A DNA stretch of 64,000 nt from Rosa chinensis (taxonomy: Eukaryota; Streptophyta; Magnoliopsida; Rosales; Rosaceae), in NCBI RefSeq assembly GCF_002994745.2, contig NC_037094.1, positions 39,790,456 through 39,854,455 on the forward strand, in the 5' to 3' direction. Every line of letters begins with the position of its first letter. The stretch's first letter is position 1. The translations under genes were made by a program, and so were the position numbers. Below the pieces are notes generated by a model. That model was given only the letters and a program-made list of their open reading frames with translations, ran no database searches and was not told the DNA's origin. Shown here in pieces: positions 1 to 10,643 of the stretch.

Positions 1-3000
1 TACCTCAGTGTGCTTTTTCATAATATATCAGTCATTAATTATCATGTAGCTGACCAGATTTGCTTATACATTTCAGATCATGGCACCAAAGAATAGAGCA
101 GCAGCTGCTAAAGCTATCGCTTTAAGAATGAAAGCTATGTAAATGAAGAGGGCTAAACCTAAGGATATAGAGCAGGCAACTTCACCATTGAAAACGTCTG
201 TGTCTAAGAAGAAGTCTGCATCTCCAAATAAGAAGGATGTGTCCCAAAAGAAGAGGACTTTATCGCCAAAGAATAAGGCTGGATCCCCAAAGAAGAGGAC
301 TTTGTCGCCAACGAAAAAGGCTGCATCCCAAAAGAAGAAAGGCACATCTTGTTCTAGTGCTCGATCTATGAAGGATGTGTCAAGCAGTAAATCTGGAAAG
401 ATTGTTAAGTCCACTAAGAGAGTACAGAGAGCAACAGCTAGTAATGAGGAAGATATCAACGTAACAGGTGGTTTGAGGCTGCTAAAGCGAGGAATGGTGA
501 CAATGAGTCACATTACAAGGCGGCTGATCAGAGGGAAGCGGCTAACTGTGGAGATTAATGATAAAGGGGAACCAATTGGTAAGGCTGCAAAAGAAATGAA
601 ATCTTACATTAGGGTCTTAGCACGTACAAAGATCCCCATTATCATTGGTGATTGGAGAGAAGTGGACCCGGATGAAAAACAGAAAATATGGGAATCGATT
701 GAGGTATTTATATTATCCCTTAAACTAACCTTATAGCTTTGAGTTTCACTAGTTTTATATGTAAACTAACCTTATTGCTTCTGTTTTAATGCAGGAGGCA
801 TTTGTGATTCCTAAAGAATGTAGGAAATTGGTGATATCCTCCGCTGCAAACAAATGGCGGGAGTTCAAAAGCAAACTGACTAACAAGTACATTATACCTT
901 TTATCGATACACTTGAGCTGTTGGAAAATCCTCCAGATGACTATCGATGCATTAACAAGGAACATTGGGAACAATTTGTTGCTGAAAGGATTTCTGATGC
1001 ATTTCAGGTTTGTGAACTCTTACAAACTAAGTCCATCTATTGGTTTTAGTTTAGCTATGTTGAATAAGTTGAATCCAATTTTGTTCCTAATCATTTTCTT
1101 TGTAGGAGCTGCGTGAAGCCCAAATAGAAAAAAGGAAGGAAAACAAGTATCCTCACCGTATGGCGCGTAAAGGATATGCTAATTTACAAGAAGAATTGGT
1201 TAGTTCTTGGTTCATAACATAAATTTGCTGGGTACAGCGTGATGTTGTTCAAGTCCTAATATGTTTCTTATGTGTCATAGTCTGCGACAATCCCGATAGA
1301 GGAACTCGATCGTGCAACAATGTGGGTGAAAGCACGGCAAGACAAGAATAGTAACTTCAAAGTAGTTGAGGTGCAGGAGAAGGCCAATAAAATTGTAAGT
1401 CATTTTATGGTACTTTGATGGATGATATTGGTATTGTACAAGAATTACATCCTGAATCATAAGTGTGTTTATATATTTGTGTCAGCAAAAGTTAAAGCAG
1501 AAAGAGTCTGATGGATCGATTACCACACAAGGTTCTGATGATGTGCTCACTTTGGCGTTAGGGAGACCCGAGCATCCTGGTAGGGTATGAGGAGTTGGAG
1601 GTTATATCAAACCAGCTTCATTCTTTGATGTAATGCCCCGTACCTTAAAATCTTTACTAGTTACTTTTTACCGTGGTTGACCGAGGAGTGACTTTTTCTT
1701 TAATCCGGTAAATTAGAAAATTTATTTGAGATTGTCGTAGAATACGAAAAATCGAGTTCGTGGACACGTAGTTTGTTTAAATTGGATTTATATCGGAAAA
1801 GTTATGACCAAAAATAGAAATTTCTATTTTTGGCATGGTTTTTGTTTGTGAGCTTCTATTTGTAGTAAGGAAGGAATAAAACAGATGGAAGAGAGAGAAA
1901 GGGAAAGAATCAGAAAAAAAAAAAAAAAAAAAAAAGGGAAAGAGAGAGAGCACGGGTGGAACCCGAGTCACCCCCCCCCCCCCCCTCTTTCTTTTTTTCT
2001 TTTGTCGCTGCTTTCCCTCTCTCCGGCGATTCCGTCGCCGTCCGGCCACCCCAGGACGAAAGCTTGGGCACGGCGTGATCCTCGCTTCCTTCTCCTTCTA
2101 GCCATGTAAGTATTTCACCTTGGGTAGCTTTGGTTTTGGAGATATGAGGAGAATTGCAGAAATGGAAAAAAATGGATTTTTGCTTTGATGTCCGGTTTCC
2201 GGCAATTTCCGGCCGGATTCTTTGGGGGTTTTGGTTGTTGGGGAAGTACTGAACGTATTCCTAACCTTGTTGCTGCTCGTTTTGATCGGTGGAAGAAGAT
2301 TTGAAGGTGTTTGAGACTGTGAACAGTACCGTGAACAGTAACTCTCGAATTCTTGGGTTCTTGTTTGATTTTTCTGGTTTTTCTACTTGAATTTGGTTGT
2401 TGTTGCAGGTATAGGAACTGTTAGTTGTAGTCTATGAATTGTTGTGTTAGATTTAAGGTTGTTGGTTAATGAGTTTCCTTGGAGTTTGATGTTGGTTGTG
2501 GTTCTAAGGTGGTTAAGATTATTATCTTGGGTTGAGAATTTGTTGTCATGTTTTTGGTGTTGAGTTGAGAGTGTTGAGAGGTTGAAGAAGTATATTGGGT
2601 TTGGAATGTCAAAGAGAAATTTGGAATTTTTGGATGTTTTAAATGTTTTAGTTGATGAATCTTTTGACTTAATCTCTTGGTAATTTATTGTCAATGTTAT
2701 TGTGGGATTGGTCTATATTGTTGAGGAATTTTGGTGTTGAAATTGTGGTTTGGAAAAGAAAATTTAGAGAGAATTTGAGATTGTTAGAGTTGAAATTGTG
2801 ATTTTTGCAAAGGAGAAAAATTAAGAAAGAATGTGGAATTGTTGGAAAAGGATTTATATTATAAATTGGTGGTAAATTGTGTTGAAGGAAGTGAATTAAA
2901 AATTTGTTAAGTTATCGAACGGTCTTTGTGAAGGTTTAGATTAAGCGAGGTCATAGAATGGTTAAGGAATCGATTTAAGAATCGATTGAGTGGTTATGAG

Positions 3001-3175
3001 TTGGAGGGCATCGAGGTTGTAAAGGAATGATAGAATTTAATCCCAAATTAAAGGATGGGAGTTTTATAACAATTTGTGAATAACGGATGCTTATTCCGAG
3101 GGTAATGAGTTGTTTTTAAGAGTATTTCATTATATGGTTAATTATATCCTATTCAATTGTGACAGGACGTACTGA

Positions 3176-3230
3176 GCCCTCGAGCGAGGAGGACACAGGC
3201 AGGCAGCAGGGTTAGCTGCGGGACTCACTT
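3176..3230 (+). other. Conserved exon-like block in LTR copy 1
   Basis: A 55-base block preceded by the acceptor-like ttgtgacag and followed by the donor-like gtgagtggac. The first part, GACGTACTGAGCCCTCGAGC, is identical in the copy at 46033. Diverged versions with the same flanking splice signals occur at 41310-41371 and 28953-29002 on the minus strand. Splicing is inferred from sequence only. Confidence 0.5.
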
Positions 3231-3382
3231 GTGAGTGGACTTTCATTTTTTTTAAATAATGCATGCAGCATGGAAATAAGTTTTCAGTTGATTTATTATT
3301 TTGAGAAAATGTGATTTGTGGAAAATAAAGGATTTAAAAAGGAAACAGTTGACAAGGAGGCCAGTTTTGGCGCATGCGTATC

Positions 3383-3605
3383 TTACCTAGTTGGCAGTCC
3401 CTTCTAGGTAATAGTATGGTCGGCAGTCCCTTCCAGATGACTTGAGATAGTTAGTCGGCAGTCCTGTCTACTACCTGTGACTGTTGGCAATCCCAACTAA
3501 TCACCACCTCCTATTCCGATTGGCAGTCCCTTCCGGTGCGTCATCGGGTGGCAGTCCCTCCCCGATGGCATGAGATGCCTAGGAAGCAGTCCTTCCTAGT
3601 CATCG
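3383..3605 (+). repeat. Array of short hairpins sharing a GGCAGTCC loop, LTR copy 1
   Basis: About seven units. The clearest are TTACCTAG / CTAGGTAA (3383-3411, 8-bp stem, 13-base loop), CATCGGG / CCCGATG (about 3542-3567) and CTAGGAAG / CTTCCTAG around cagtc (about 3579-3599). Each unit has a different stem, while GGCAGTCC or a close variant recurs in or beside the loop. The same array, with related but partly different stems, is at 46249-46560. Confidence 0.75.
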
Positions 3606-6564
3606 AAAGAGTTTCTTGGAAAAAGAGTGAATTGGAAACTTTTATGAAGTCTAGCTGCATGTTTGTTTTGTTGGAAAGAGAAATGGGAAAGCATACCATA
3701 AATTGTTTGATTCTTGTTCGGTTTTGTCCACTCACTCTAATGGATTTTATATGTTTTCCCCTGGGCCCTTCGTTTTCAAATGCCCAGATTTCAGATTAGC
3801 AGAGATCGCGTCTAGGCTCAAGGACTTGGAAATCAGCGCTTCCGTTTTTTGTCCGTAGGTTATTACTTAACCTACCTTGTATGATATCGGCTTAGTTTAG
3901 TGTTGCTCTGATAAACCTTTTCTTTTAAGTTTGATGGATGTTGTCGCTTACGGAGGATTATGTTGGGATTTGAACTTTCCGGATGTAATATATGTGCTTG
4001 GATTGTAAATTTGATATAGTAGGTTGAGTAGAAGTTATAGTTGAAAGCATGTCCAGGTTTGTGAAATTTTGGGTAGCCCATATTTAAGGGAGGTTCTGCC
4101 AAATTTTCGGTAGGATTTCACTTAATGTGGGCCCCGCAGGCTCGTATCCAGGTAATTGGGGTGATTCCTGGGTCGGGTCCTGTCATTTGACCTGCCTAAA
4201 CGGCGAAAGAAAAGTGTTGAAGAGACAGTGCGGAAAAGTGTGAAGCTGATATTGGAGGAAGAGAAGGAAACCATCCTTGAAAATGAAAGAGCTTTATGGG
4301 AGCAGGAGAGAGAAAGAGTATGGCAGCAAGAGAGAGAAAGAGTGGTTGTTGAGAAGCGTGCCTATTGGACAGCCAAGTTTGCAGAATTGGCGGCAAAGAT
4401 TGATGGAAAGAAGCTGCCATTAGAGTCACCAAAACTAGTCACACCCCTTCAAGATCCTGGTTCAGGACAAGGGAGTTGTTCCCGACATGCTGAGAAAGTT
4501 ATGCAGAATAATTCGGACAGTGAGCTCAATGCAGTGAAGAAGAGGTTGGTTTTAAATGATGATGCAGCTGGACTGTTAGTTGAAGAGAACCATGAAGTTC
4601 TAGAAGGGAGCCACAAAGTAACGACAATAATCGAGGAGGAGGTTAGAGACATCATGGCTCCCAAAACTTCAGCAAATGATGATTTGGTAACACCATTATT
4701 CCCTTCATTTATCTCTTTTCTCATTTCCTATAGTTTGCAACTTTAGTGGAACTATTAATGAAACTAAAATATATGAACTAATTGTTTATTTTCATTATTT
4801 GTCTTAGGAGACGACTGCTGCGGTCCATAAGTGTGAACTGGCAGTAGATAGGGTGGACAACATTGTTGCTATTGGAACAATTATTCAAGTGAATGTTGCA
4901 TCGAGTGATCAGCTGATACATGGTGTTCCATTGGGAAATGAAAATATGCGCGTCTCAATTGTTCGAGCCATTGTTGATGATGCCCTGTTACCTATTCCGG
5001 TGAAGGATGAGATTGTCACTGTCAGCGACGCTATTGGTACTTGTGTTGCCTGGCCAAGAAACCTGGTTGTTATCCCTGGAGAAAAGGCACCCCCTAAAGC
5101 CATTCAGCAGAAGGTAATCAATCAGTCTTATGTTTAGCTAGTTTGAAAATGGTTTTGTTCAATATGCAATTTTGTTTATGTACTATTGCAATATGTTAAT
5201 CTGGGAAAAGTTGATAACATGTAGTCTTATTGGTTTACACAACTAGAAAAAAAATCGTGCTAATACCAAGAAGAGAATGAGAAATGTATTTGATGACAAT
5301 GAAGACCTTGAAAACTTGCCACCGAATCTGCCAACGACATTAAAGGATTTGTGCACGTGGGGGAACAATTTCCTTAGAGACAGGGTCACCATCCACACAA
5401 CATTTGCTGCAGACCTTTTCGGCCGTTCAAAGAAAGTCTGTCTGTTAAGAAGTGATCTCTATACCATGGCCAACAAGCTAGAAGTATCAAATCATGTACT
5501 TGTGTTTTACATGAGGTAAGGAATTATTAAAGCAAGTTGGGTGCATATAGTCAATAATACATTATATGATTGAATTTTGATTGGCATGTATCACTGTTTC
5601 TTTTGAAGTACTTTTAATACTTTCATATTCCAAAATAATTTGTAGCTACCTTCATGAAGTCTTGAAGAAGTGTAAGATGGTGGATATGGTTGCCTTTGTC
5701 GATCCTGATCAGACTGGTACACTTGGGTGTGGAAATCCCACTGAAAGGGCTCGGTCTTTGTCAGATTGCTATAGGCAAGGGAGGTTAGGGCAAATCTTTG
5801 TGGTTCCACATAACTCAGGGTACGTAAAAATTAAAGCATCTGGTCTGCCAAGTTATATTGTTAATGGTAATTAACAGATTTTTTTTTTTTTTTTAATGTT
5901 ATCCCATAGTGCTCATCGGATGTTGACGGTTGTGAACCCAAATGAAGAAGTCGTGCACTTCATGGATCCACTTAAAAGGCGACTCGATACTGGGGAATGG
6001 AAATCTATTGTCAACAAGTAAGTGTCTGATATTGTACTATAGTGATTAATCAGTTGGTGTTTTCATGTACTGGACTTGTTTACTAATTATCATTTTCTAT
6101 TTGAAGCTCCATTAAAATCTATAATGCTCACAAGAATCAGAAAGGAAGGAAAGTAATTCAATGGAAGAATCTTGCTATGAGTCGGTTGAACTTTTTGTAG
6201 TGGTTAGTTTTATGTACTTCATTGTATATTTCACCTTCGATTACCTTAATTCTTTATTTTCAGGGTATTCCGGAGCAAAAAAATGACAAGACTTGTGGAT
6301 ATTTCATTATGTGTTACATGAAAGAAATTGTGGAGGACAAGAACTTGGATTTTAGTGTAAAGGTAAAATTGATCAACTGCTTACCTATGGACTTTATTGT
6401 TTAATGATATAGTGCATGCTCTATGCATAAAACTTTCATATTTAATTTGCTGCATTTCCTTATTGCAGTGGGGAACGAGGTCAAATTTGGTTTACACATA
6501 CAAGGATATTGATGAGATCCGAACGGAATGGGCTAAGCATGTTTTGAAGTTCCCAAAAAATTAA

Positions 6565-7849
6565 GTATCAGCCTATATATCTGCTTTTGTTTCTGGTAGC
6601 TTGATAACTTGCAGTAGTAGTGTCTAGGAACTGCTTTTGTGCATTTTGATAGAACTGATGGAAAGTGTTGAACAATATAATGCATGCAGTTGCTGTAACT
6701 ACTATATGGATGCTACTAGGTTTTTGTCTTAGTTAGATTAGGATCCATGCAACAATGGCAGGGGTTAATGTAAAGGCTAGCATGCTAGCTAGTTTAATTA
6801 GTATTAGGCTACTGATGGGAATGTATTTTGGTGTGTTAATTGATGCAATGAGGAATTTGCAGATTTCTGATCTTATAATATGCCTTTTTGATTACTAGTG
6901 TACAGAATGATGTTTGCTATATGCTTCAAATCCAACAAAATGCAGGTTTATGATATGTTGTATCACAAATACAGTAACAACATAAAATAATATCTCTCTG
7001 TTGTTCCTTCATACTTGTAACAACAGAAAACTAAAGTTTATTTCACTATCAAACAACAGAAAACTAAAGTTTATTTCACTATCAAACAACAGAAAACTGA
7101 AGTTTAATTCATTATCAAACAATAGAATACTTTTACCAGACAACAGAAAACTGAAGTTCAATTACTATCAAACAATAAATACTTCTAACATACAACATAA
7201 AACTGAAGTTCAATTCATTATCAAACAACAGAAGTTCTTCAAACAAACAACAGAAACGCGTAGTTCATTTAATTATCACACAACAGAAGAGTGTGTTTTC
7301 GACCTCAATCAAACTACAGAACTACAAGATTACATATAGTTATATTGTCTATCAGACAACATAAATACTTAAAACTGTGGTTGGAATACAAGATAAAAGA
7401 CATAAAAATAAAGTCTTAAAACTATTTAGACGACAGATGAGCATAATTTTCCCAGTTATAAGTGATTTTCAAACAACAATTAAATGTCTTTGAAAATGCA
7501 TTCAGACAACAGATTGTTAAACAAGCCTTTATTTTGGTAACTTTAGACGACATATAAATGTGTTCTTATTACATGTCAGACAATAGCAGTTTTATTAAAA
7601 CTGTAGTTTGTAGTTCATTTGAACAACATTAATCTGTCGTTGTATATGATTATTAACGACAGAAAGTCCCAAATCCTTTAGTGTTGGGTTGTTCAGACGA
7701 CAGAGCCTTGTGAAACTTCTGTTGTCTGAGTGAGAAGAGACGACAGAGGATATCTGTCGTCTGATGCCGTAAGAGACGGTAGCTGGATAGACAACATATA
7801 ATTTACATATCAGACGACAGATGAGTCTAAAGGCTTTATTGGCATAGTG
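6565..7849 (+). repeat. CACTA 3' non-coding and subterminal repeats
   Basis: After the stop codon there is about 450 bases of unremarkable AT-rich sequence. From about 7010 a degenerate repeat of roughly 30 bases (atcaaacaacagaaaactga) recurs many times. Closer to the end, GACGACAGA and its inverted form TCTGTCGTC alternate (for example 7738-7765, a near-perfect inverted pair around ggatatc). In CACTA elements such subterminal arrays bind the transposon-encoded DNA-binding protein; here that is inferred from position. No gene is seen. Confidence 0.75.
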
Positions 7850-10643
7850 TTGACTAAAGATTTCAGGATCATTATCTTCTCCCCAATCAAATTCAGCTTC
7901 CTGCAAGTACGCCATATATTCATGAGGGTTGATGGCAGGTTTTCTAATTCTTTCAGATCTTCTAAGTTGCTGAGGAGCTGCTTCAGGATTAACTTGTGCT
8001 TCTTGCATGTTTTGAGGCTCAGGTTCTTGCTCTACTTCATTCAGATCACCCACGACATTTTCAAATTGTTATTTTGATTTTCTGCAACAACTTCAAGTTG
8101 AGGTTGTTCAATATCTCCAGCTACAGTTTCAAAAGTGATGGGGATGGCAATGTTTTCAGATTCATCTTCAGGTAACTCTTGAAACTCAAGTTCCAGGTTT
8201 TCAAATGAGTGAGAATAGTTGATTTCATCAAGGAAAATAGCCTTGTTGGTCTCAATTATTCTTGTGGTGTGAGAAGGGCAGTAGAACCTGTAACCTCTAG
8301 AATGTTCTAGATATCCAATGAAGTAGGCTGAGATTGTCTTTGGATCTAATTTTCCTTCTTGATGGTTATATGGTCGAGCTTCAGCCTTACATCCCCAAAC
8401 ATGCACATGATGCACACTTGGTTTTCTGTTTTTCCACAGCACAAAAGAAGTTTTAGCCACAACTTTGCTTGGAGTCCTATTCGTAATATAATTTGTAGTT
8501 TTAAGAGCCTCTCCCCATAAGATTCTCGGCAAACCTGAGGTGCACATCATACTCCTCACCATTTTGAGAAGAGTTCTATTTCTTCTCTCTGACACGCCAT
8601 TTGATTCTGGTGTACCTGGAGTTGTATACTAAGCTTGTATCCCATGCTCCTGCAGATACAAAGTAAAAGGCCCCTTCTGCTGTCCAGCTTCAGTATACCT
8701 ACCATAATACTCCCCTCCTCGATCTGACCTCACTGCCTTAACTTCTTTTCCCAATTCTTTTTATGCTTCAGTTCTAAAAATTTTGAATTTGTCTAGGCTC
8801 TATTATTTTCCTGAGATGAGAAAAACAGTACAATATCGGGTGTAGTCATCTATAAAGGTAATAAAATATTTATTACCACATATAGTTTGGTGTGCAAAAG
8901 GTCCACAAATGTCTGTGTGGATAAGTTGTAATGGCTCTGTGCTTCTATTGGATTCCTTATTTCTGGATTTAGTCATTTTCCCCTTTACACATTCAATGCA
9001 GGTGTCAAAATCTGAAAAATCTAGTGCAGGCAGCAAGTTCTCTTTCACCATTCTCTATAATCTATCTTTAGATATGTGTGCAAGCCTTTGATGCCAAAGA
9101 TAAGCTAAGTTCTCACTGTGTTTTCTCTTTTTACTTATATCTTTCTGTGCATTCTCAATCAACAATATATATATATATATATATTTTTTTTTTTTTTGAC
9201 TTTGTCAAGGGGAACCCAAAGGCTTCCTAGACCCAAGATAACCCCTTCGGCGCATGTGAAATGCTCCAACTGTGCATTGCAGCACAGTGCCTGACCACTT
9301 TGACAGCTTGGGGATTCGAACCTAGGTTGGGGAGCACACCTAACTGGGCAAGAATCACTAGGCCACTTGCAGTGGTTCAACAATATTTCTTTAGGATAAG
9401 AACATTCAAGAGACCAATAATCATTCAAGAAAGAAGCTTAGTCAATATAACGAGAATCATGGGAGATTTTTATTCTGAAAGAGTTGATGTAAAAAGTATA
9501 TCTTTGTTTCACTAACTGAGAAACAAAAATTAAATTCCTCTTCACCGAGGGAATATAGAAAACATTGCTCAAATCAAAATGAGTGCCTGAGCCTAACACT
9601 AAACGGACTGTGCCTATAGCCTTCACAGCCACTCCCATGCCATTCCCAACTGCTACTTGCACCTCATTTTTCCTTGGAGCTCTCTTGCTTAGAAAGCCCT
9701 GCAATGAATTTGTAATGTGAATTGGTGAGCCGGTGTCAATCCACCAAGAACTAGGAGATAAATCAACTAAATTAACTTCAATAGAGAAAGTATCTAACTG
9801 TGACTTACCCTTCTTTGCCATCCAATCCTTTAATCCCTAGCAATTTTTCTTCATATGACCTTCCTTTTTACAAAAGAAGCATTTGAAGACTCCCGGTTTC
9901 TTACCCTTGCTATTCACAGATTTCTTGGGGCCAAGTTTGTAAGGCTTGGTCCCACTGGTACCTTCTCCAGAATTAACTGCACTAGAGGCAACAACTTTGC
10001 CTTTTCCCTTCCATTTCGACTTTGAGATCAGATTCACAACAAGTGGTCCATCCTTCTTCATCCTATCTTCCTCTTGCACACATATCGCTATTAGCTCATT
10101 CAAATCCCACTTATCCTTCTATGTAAAATAAATGGTCTTCAACTGACCAAAAGAGGCAGACAAGGTTCTTAGGGACTGATGCACTATAAATTCAGCAGGC
10201 AGGGGTATCTCCAGATCTCCAAGCCTAGTGGTGATGTCAATGACCTTCATGATATGCTCACGGACACTCTTAGAGGAATCATAATTGATCCCCATCAACA
10301 TATCCAGTAGAAGAGAAATCTCGGCCTTCTCATTCTCTCAAAACTTCAAGGCAATAGCAGCCATAAACTCAGTGGCTGTGTCTTTGTCAGCAATACTCCC
10401 CCTAACCACAGCAGTCATGGTTTGCTTAAGAATAAGCTTGGTCATCCTTTTGGCTCTAACCCATTCTCTATGTTTCATAATCACTAGATCAAAGCTAGTG
10501 TCATCTATTAGCGGTTCAGGCTCAGTCAGACACCAATCAATTCCTTGAAGGCCAAGGTAAAGCTCTATGGATTCCTTCCACTTCTTAAAGTTACAACCAT
10601 TGAGAGGTTCAATGGTTGCAAGGGACAATCCTGAGGTGTTCAA
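7850..10643 (-). pseudogene. copia gag-pol polyprotein, decayed
   Basis: One original reading frame, now cut by in-frame stops (near 10338, 10119, 9837, 9438, 8803), a SINE (9169-9376) and a frameshift between 8041 and 8100. In order: gag with LNGCNFKKWKESI; zinc knuckle CFFCKKEGHMKKNC near 9840-9880; aspartic protease WWIDTGSPIHIT near 9740; integrase zinc region FDTCIECVKGKMTKS and first catalytic Asp in HTDICGPF near 8900-9010; later integrase MSERRNRTLLKMVR and WGEALKTTNYITNRTPS near 8500-8595; and the linker RRSERIRKP before RT. Several stops look like CAG or CGA changed to TAG or TGA, the pattern of 5-methylcytosine decay. Family Ty1-copia is certain; the lineage is not assigned. Confidence 0.85.
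9169..9376 (-). mobile_element. tRNA-derived SINE
   Basis: On the minus strand it begins near TGAACCACTGCAAG, with an A-box-like TGGCCTAGTGATT and a perfect pol III B box GGTTCGAATCC (about 9313-9323). It ends in a run of A then TA repeats. A 10-bp target duplication TCAACAATAT flanks it (9159-9168 and 9377-9386). It lies inside the copia pol frame, and excising it with one duplication restores that frame. Its 3' half resembles the SINE at 49536-49770. Confidence 0.88.

Larger units (their letters stand above)
1629..4185 (+). mobile_element. Solo LTR, 2557 bp (subfamily A copy 1)
   Basis: It begins TGTAATGCCCCGTACC and ends GGGTCGGGTCCTGTCA, and is flanked by a perfect 5-bp target duplication TTTGA (1624-1628 and 4186-4190). 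No internal retrotransposon sequence is present, so it is a solo LTR left by LTR-LTR recombination. It shares start, end, a conserved 55-bp block (3176-3230) and a hairpin array (3383-3605) with the copy at 44490-47154. A-, C- and GA-rich tracts lie at 1870-1990. A good splice donor (gtaagt, 2106) and later acceptors suggest spliced transcription from the LTR promoter. Removing the LTR and one TTTGA restores the reading frame of the CACTA gene it interrupts. Probably Ty3-gypsy by LTR size, but no coding region confirms that. Confidence 0.9.
80..6564 (+). pseudogene. CACTA-borne gene: plant En/Spm-type domain plus Ulp1-like cysteine protease, decayed
   Basis: Exons by splice signals and continuous reading: 77-703, 795-1007, 1106-1198, 1281-1394, 1486-1628 continuing at 4191-4686, 4808-5113, 5247-5515, 5646-5819, 5910-6017, 6107-6176, 6264-6362, 6469-6564. 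The N-terminus (from ATG 80) is Lys/Ser-rich with repeated SPKK/SQKK-type units. A region typical of the plant En/Spm-associated family (PF03004-like) follows, with IGKAAKEMKSYI, DWREVD and KQKIWESI. A Glu/Arg-rich coiled coil lies near 4250-4400. The C-terminus is Ulp1-like: catalytic His in GAHRML, Asp in HFMDPL and Cys in DKTCGYF. The usual Trp after the His is Arg here. Damage: in-frame TAA at 140-142, TGA at 1588-1590, a 2.6 kb LTR inserted in one exon, and a probable donor changed to atgagt at 6177. Such genes ride in CACTA and MULE elements; their role in the element is not settled. A functional protein is unlikely. Confidence 0.8.
1..7849 (+). mobile_element. CACTA (En/Spm) DNA transposon, right part; left end outside window
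   Basis: The right terminus is visible: the plus strand ends in ggcatagtg at 7841-7849, which on the minus strand reads CACTATGCC, the hallmark CACTA end. It is preceded by several hundred bases of subterminal repeats. The 3 bases after it (ttg, 7850-7852) are the expected length for a CACTA target duplication, but the partner copy lies left of the window. The element carries a plant En/Spm-type gene on the plus strand (80-6564). Copia coding sequence begins immediately at 7850, so this transposon inserted into a copia element. Its transposase gene proper, if present, must lie to the left. The 6565-7009 stretch is non-coding 3' sequence of the element. Confidence 0.85.

Noticed and set aside
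1..6564. Host SUMO protease gene
   Set aside because: The En/Spm-type N-terminal domain, CACTA end and repeats show it is carried by a transposon.
7010..7300. Open frame with repeated NNRKLKFISLS-like peptide
   Set aside because: The periodic peptide is a by-product of the CACTA subterminal DNA repeat.
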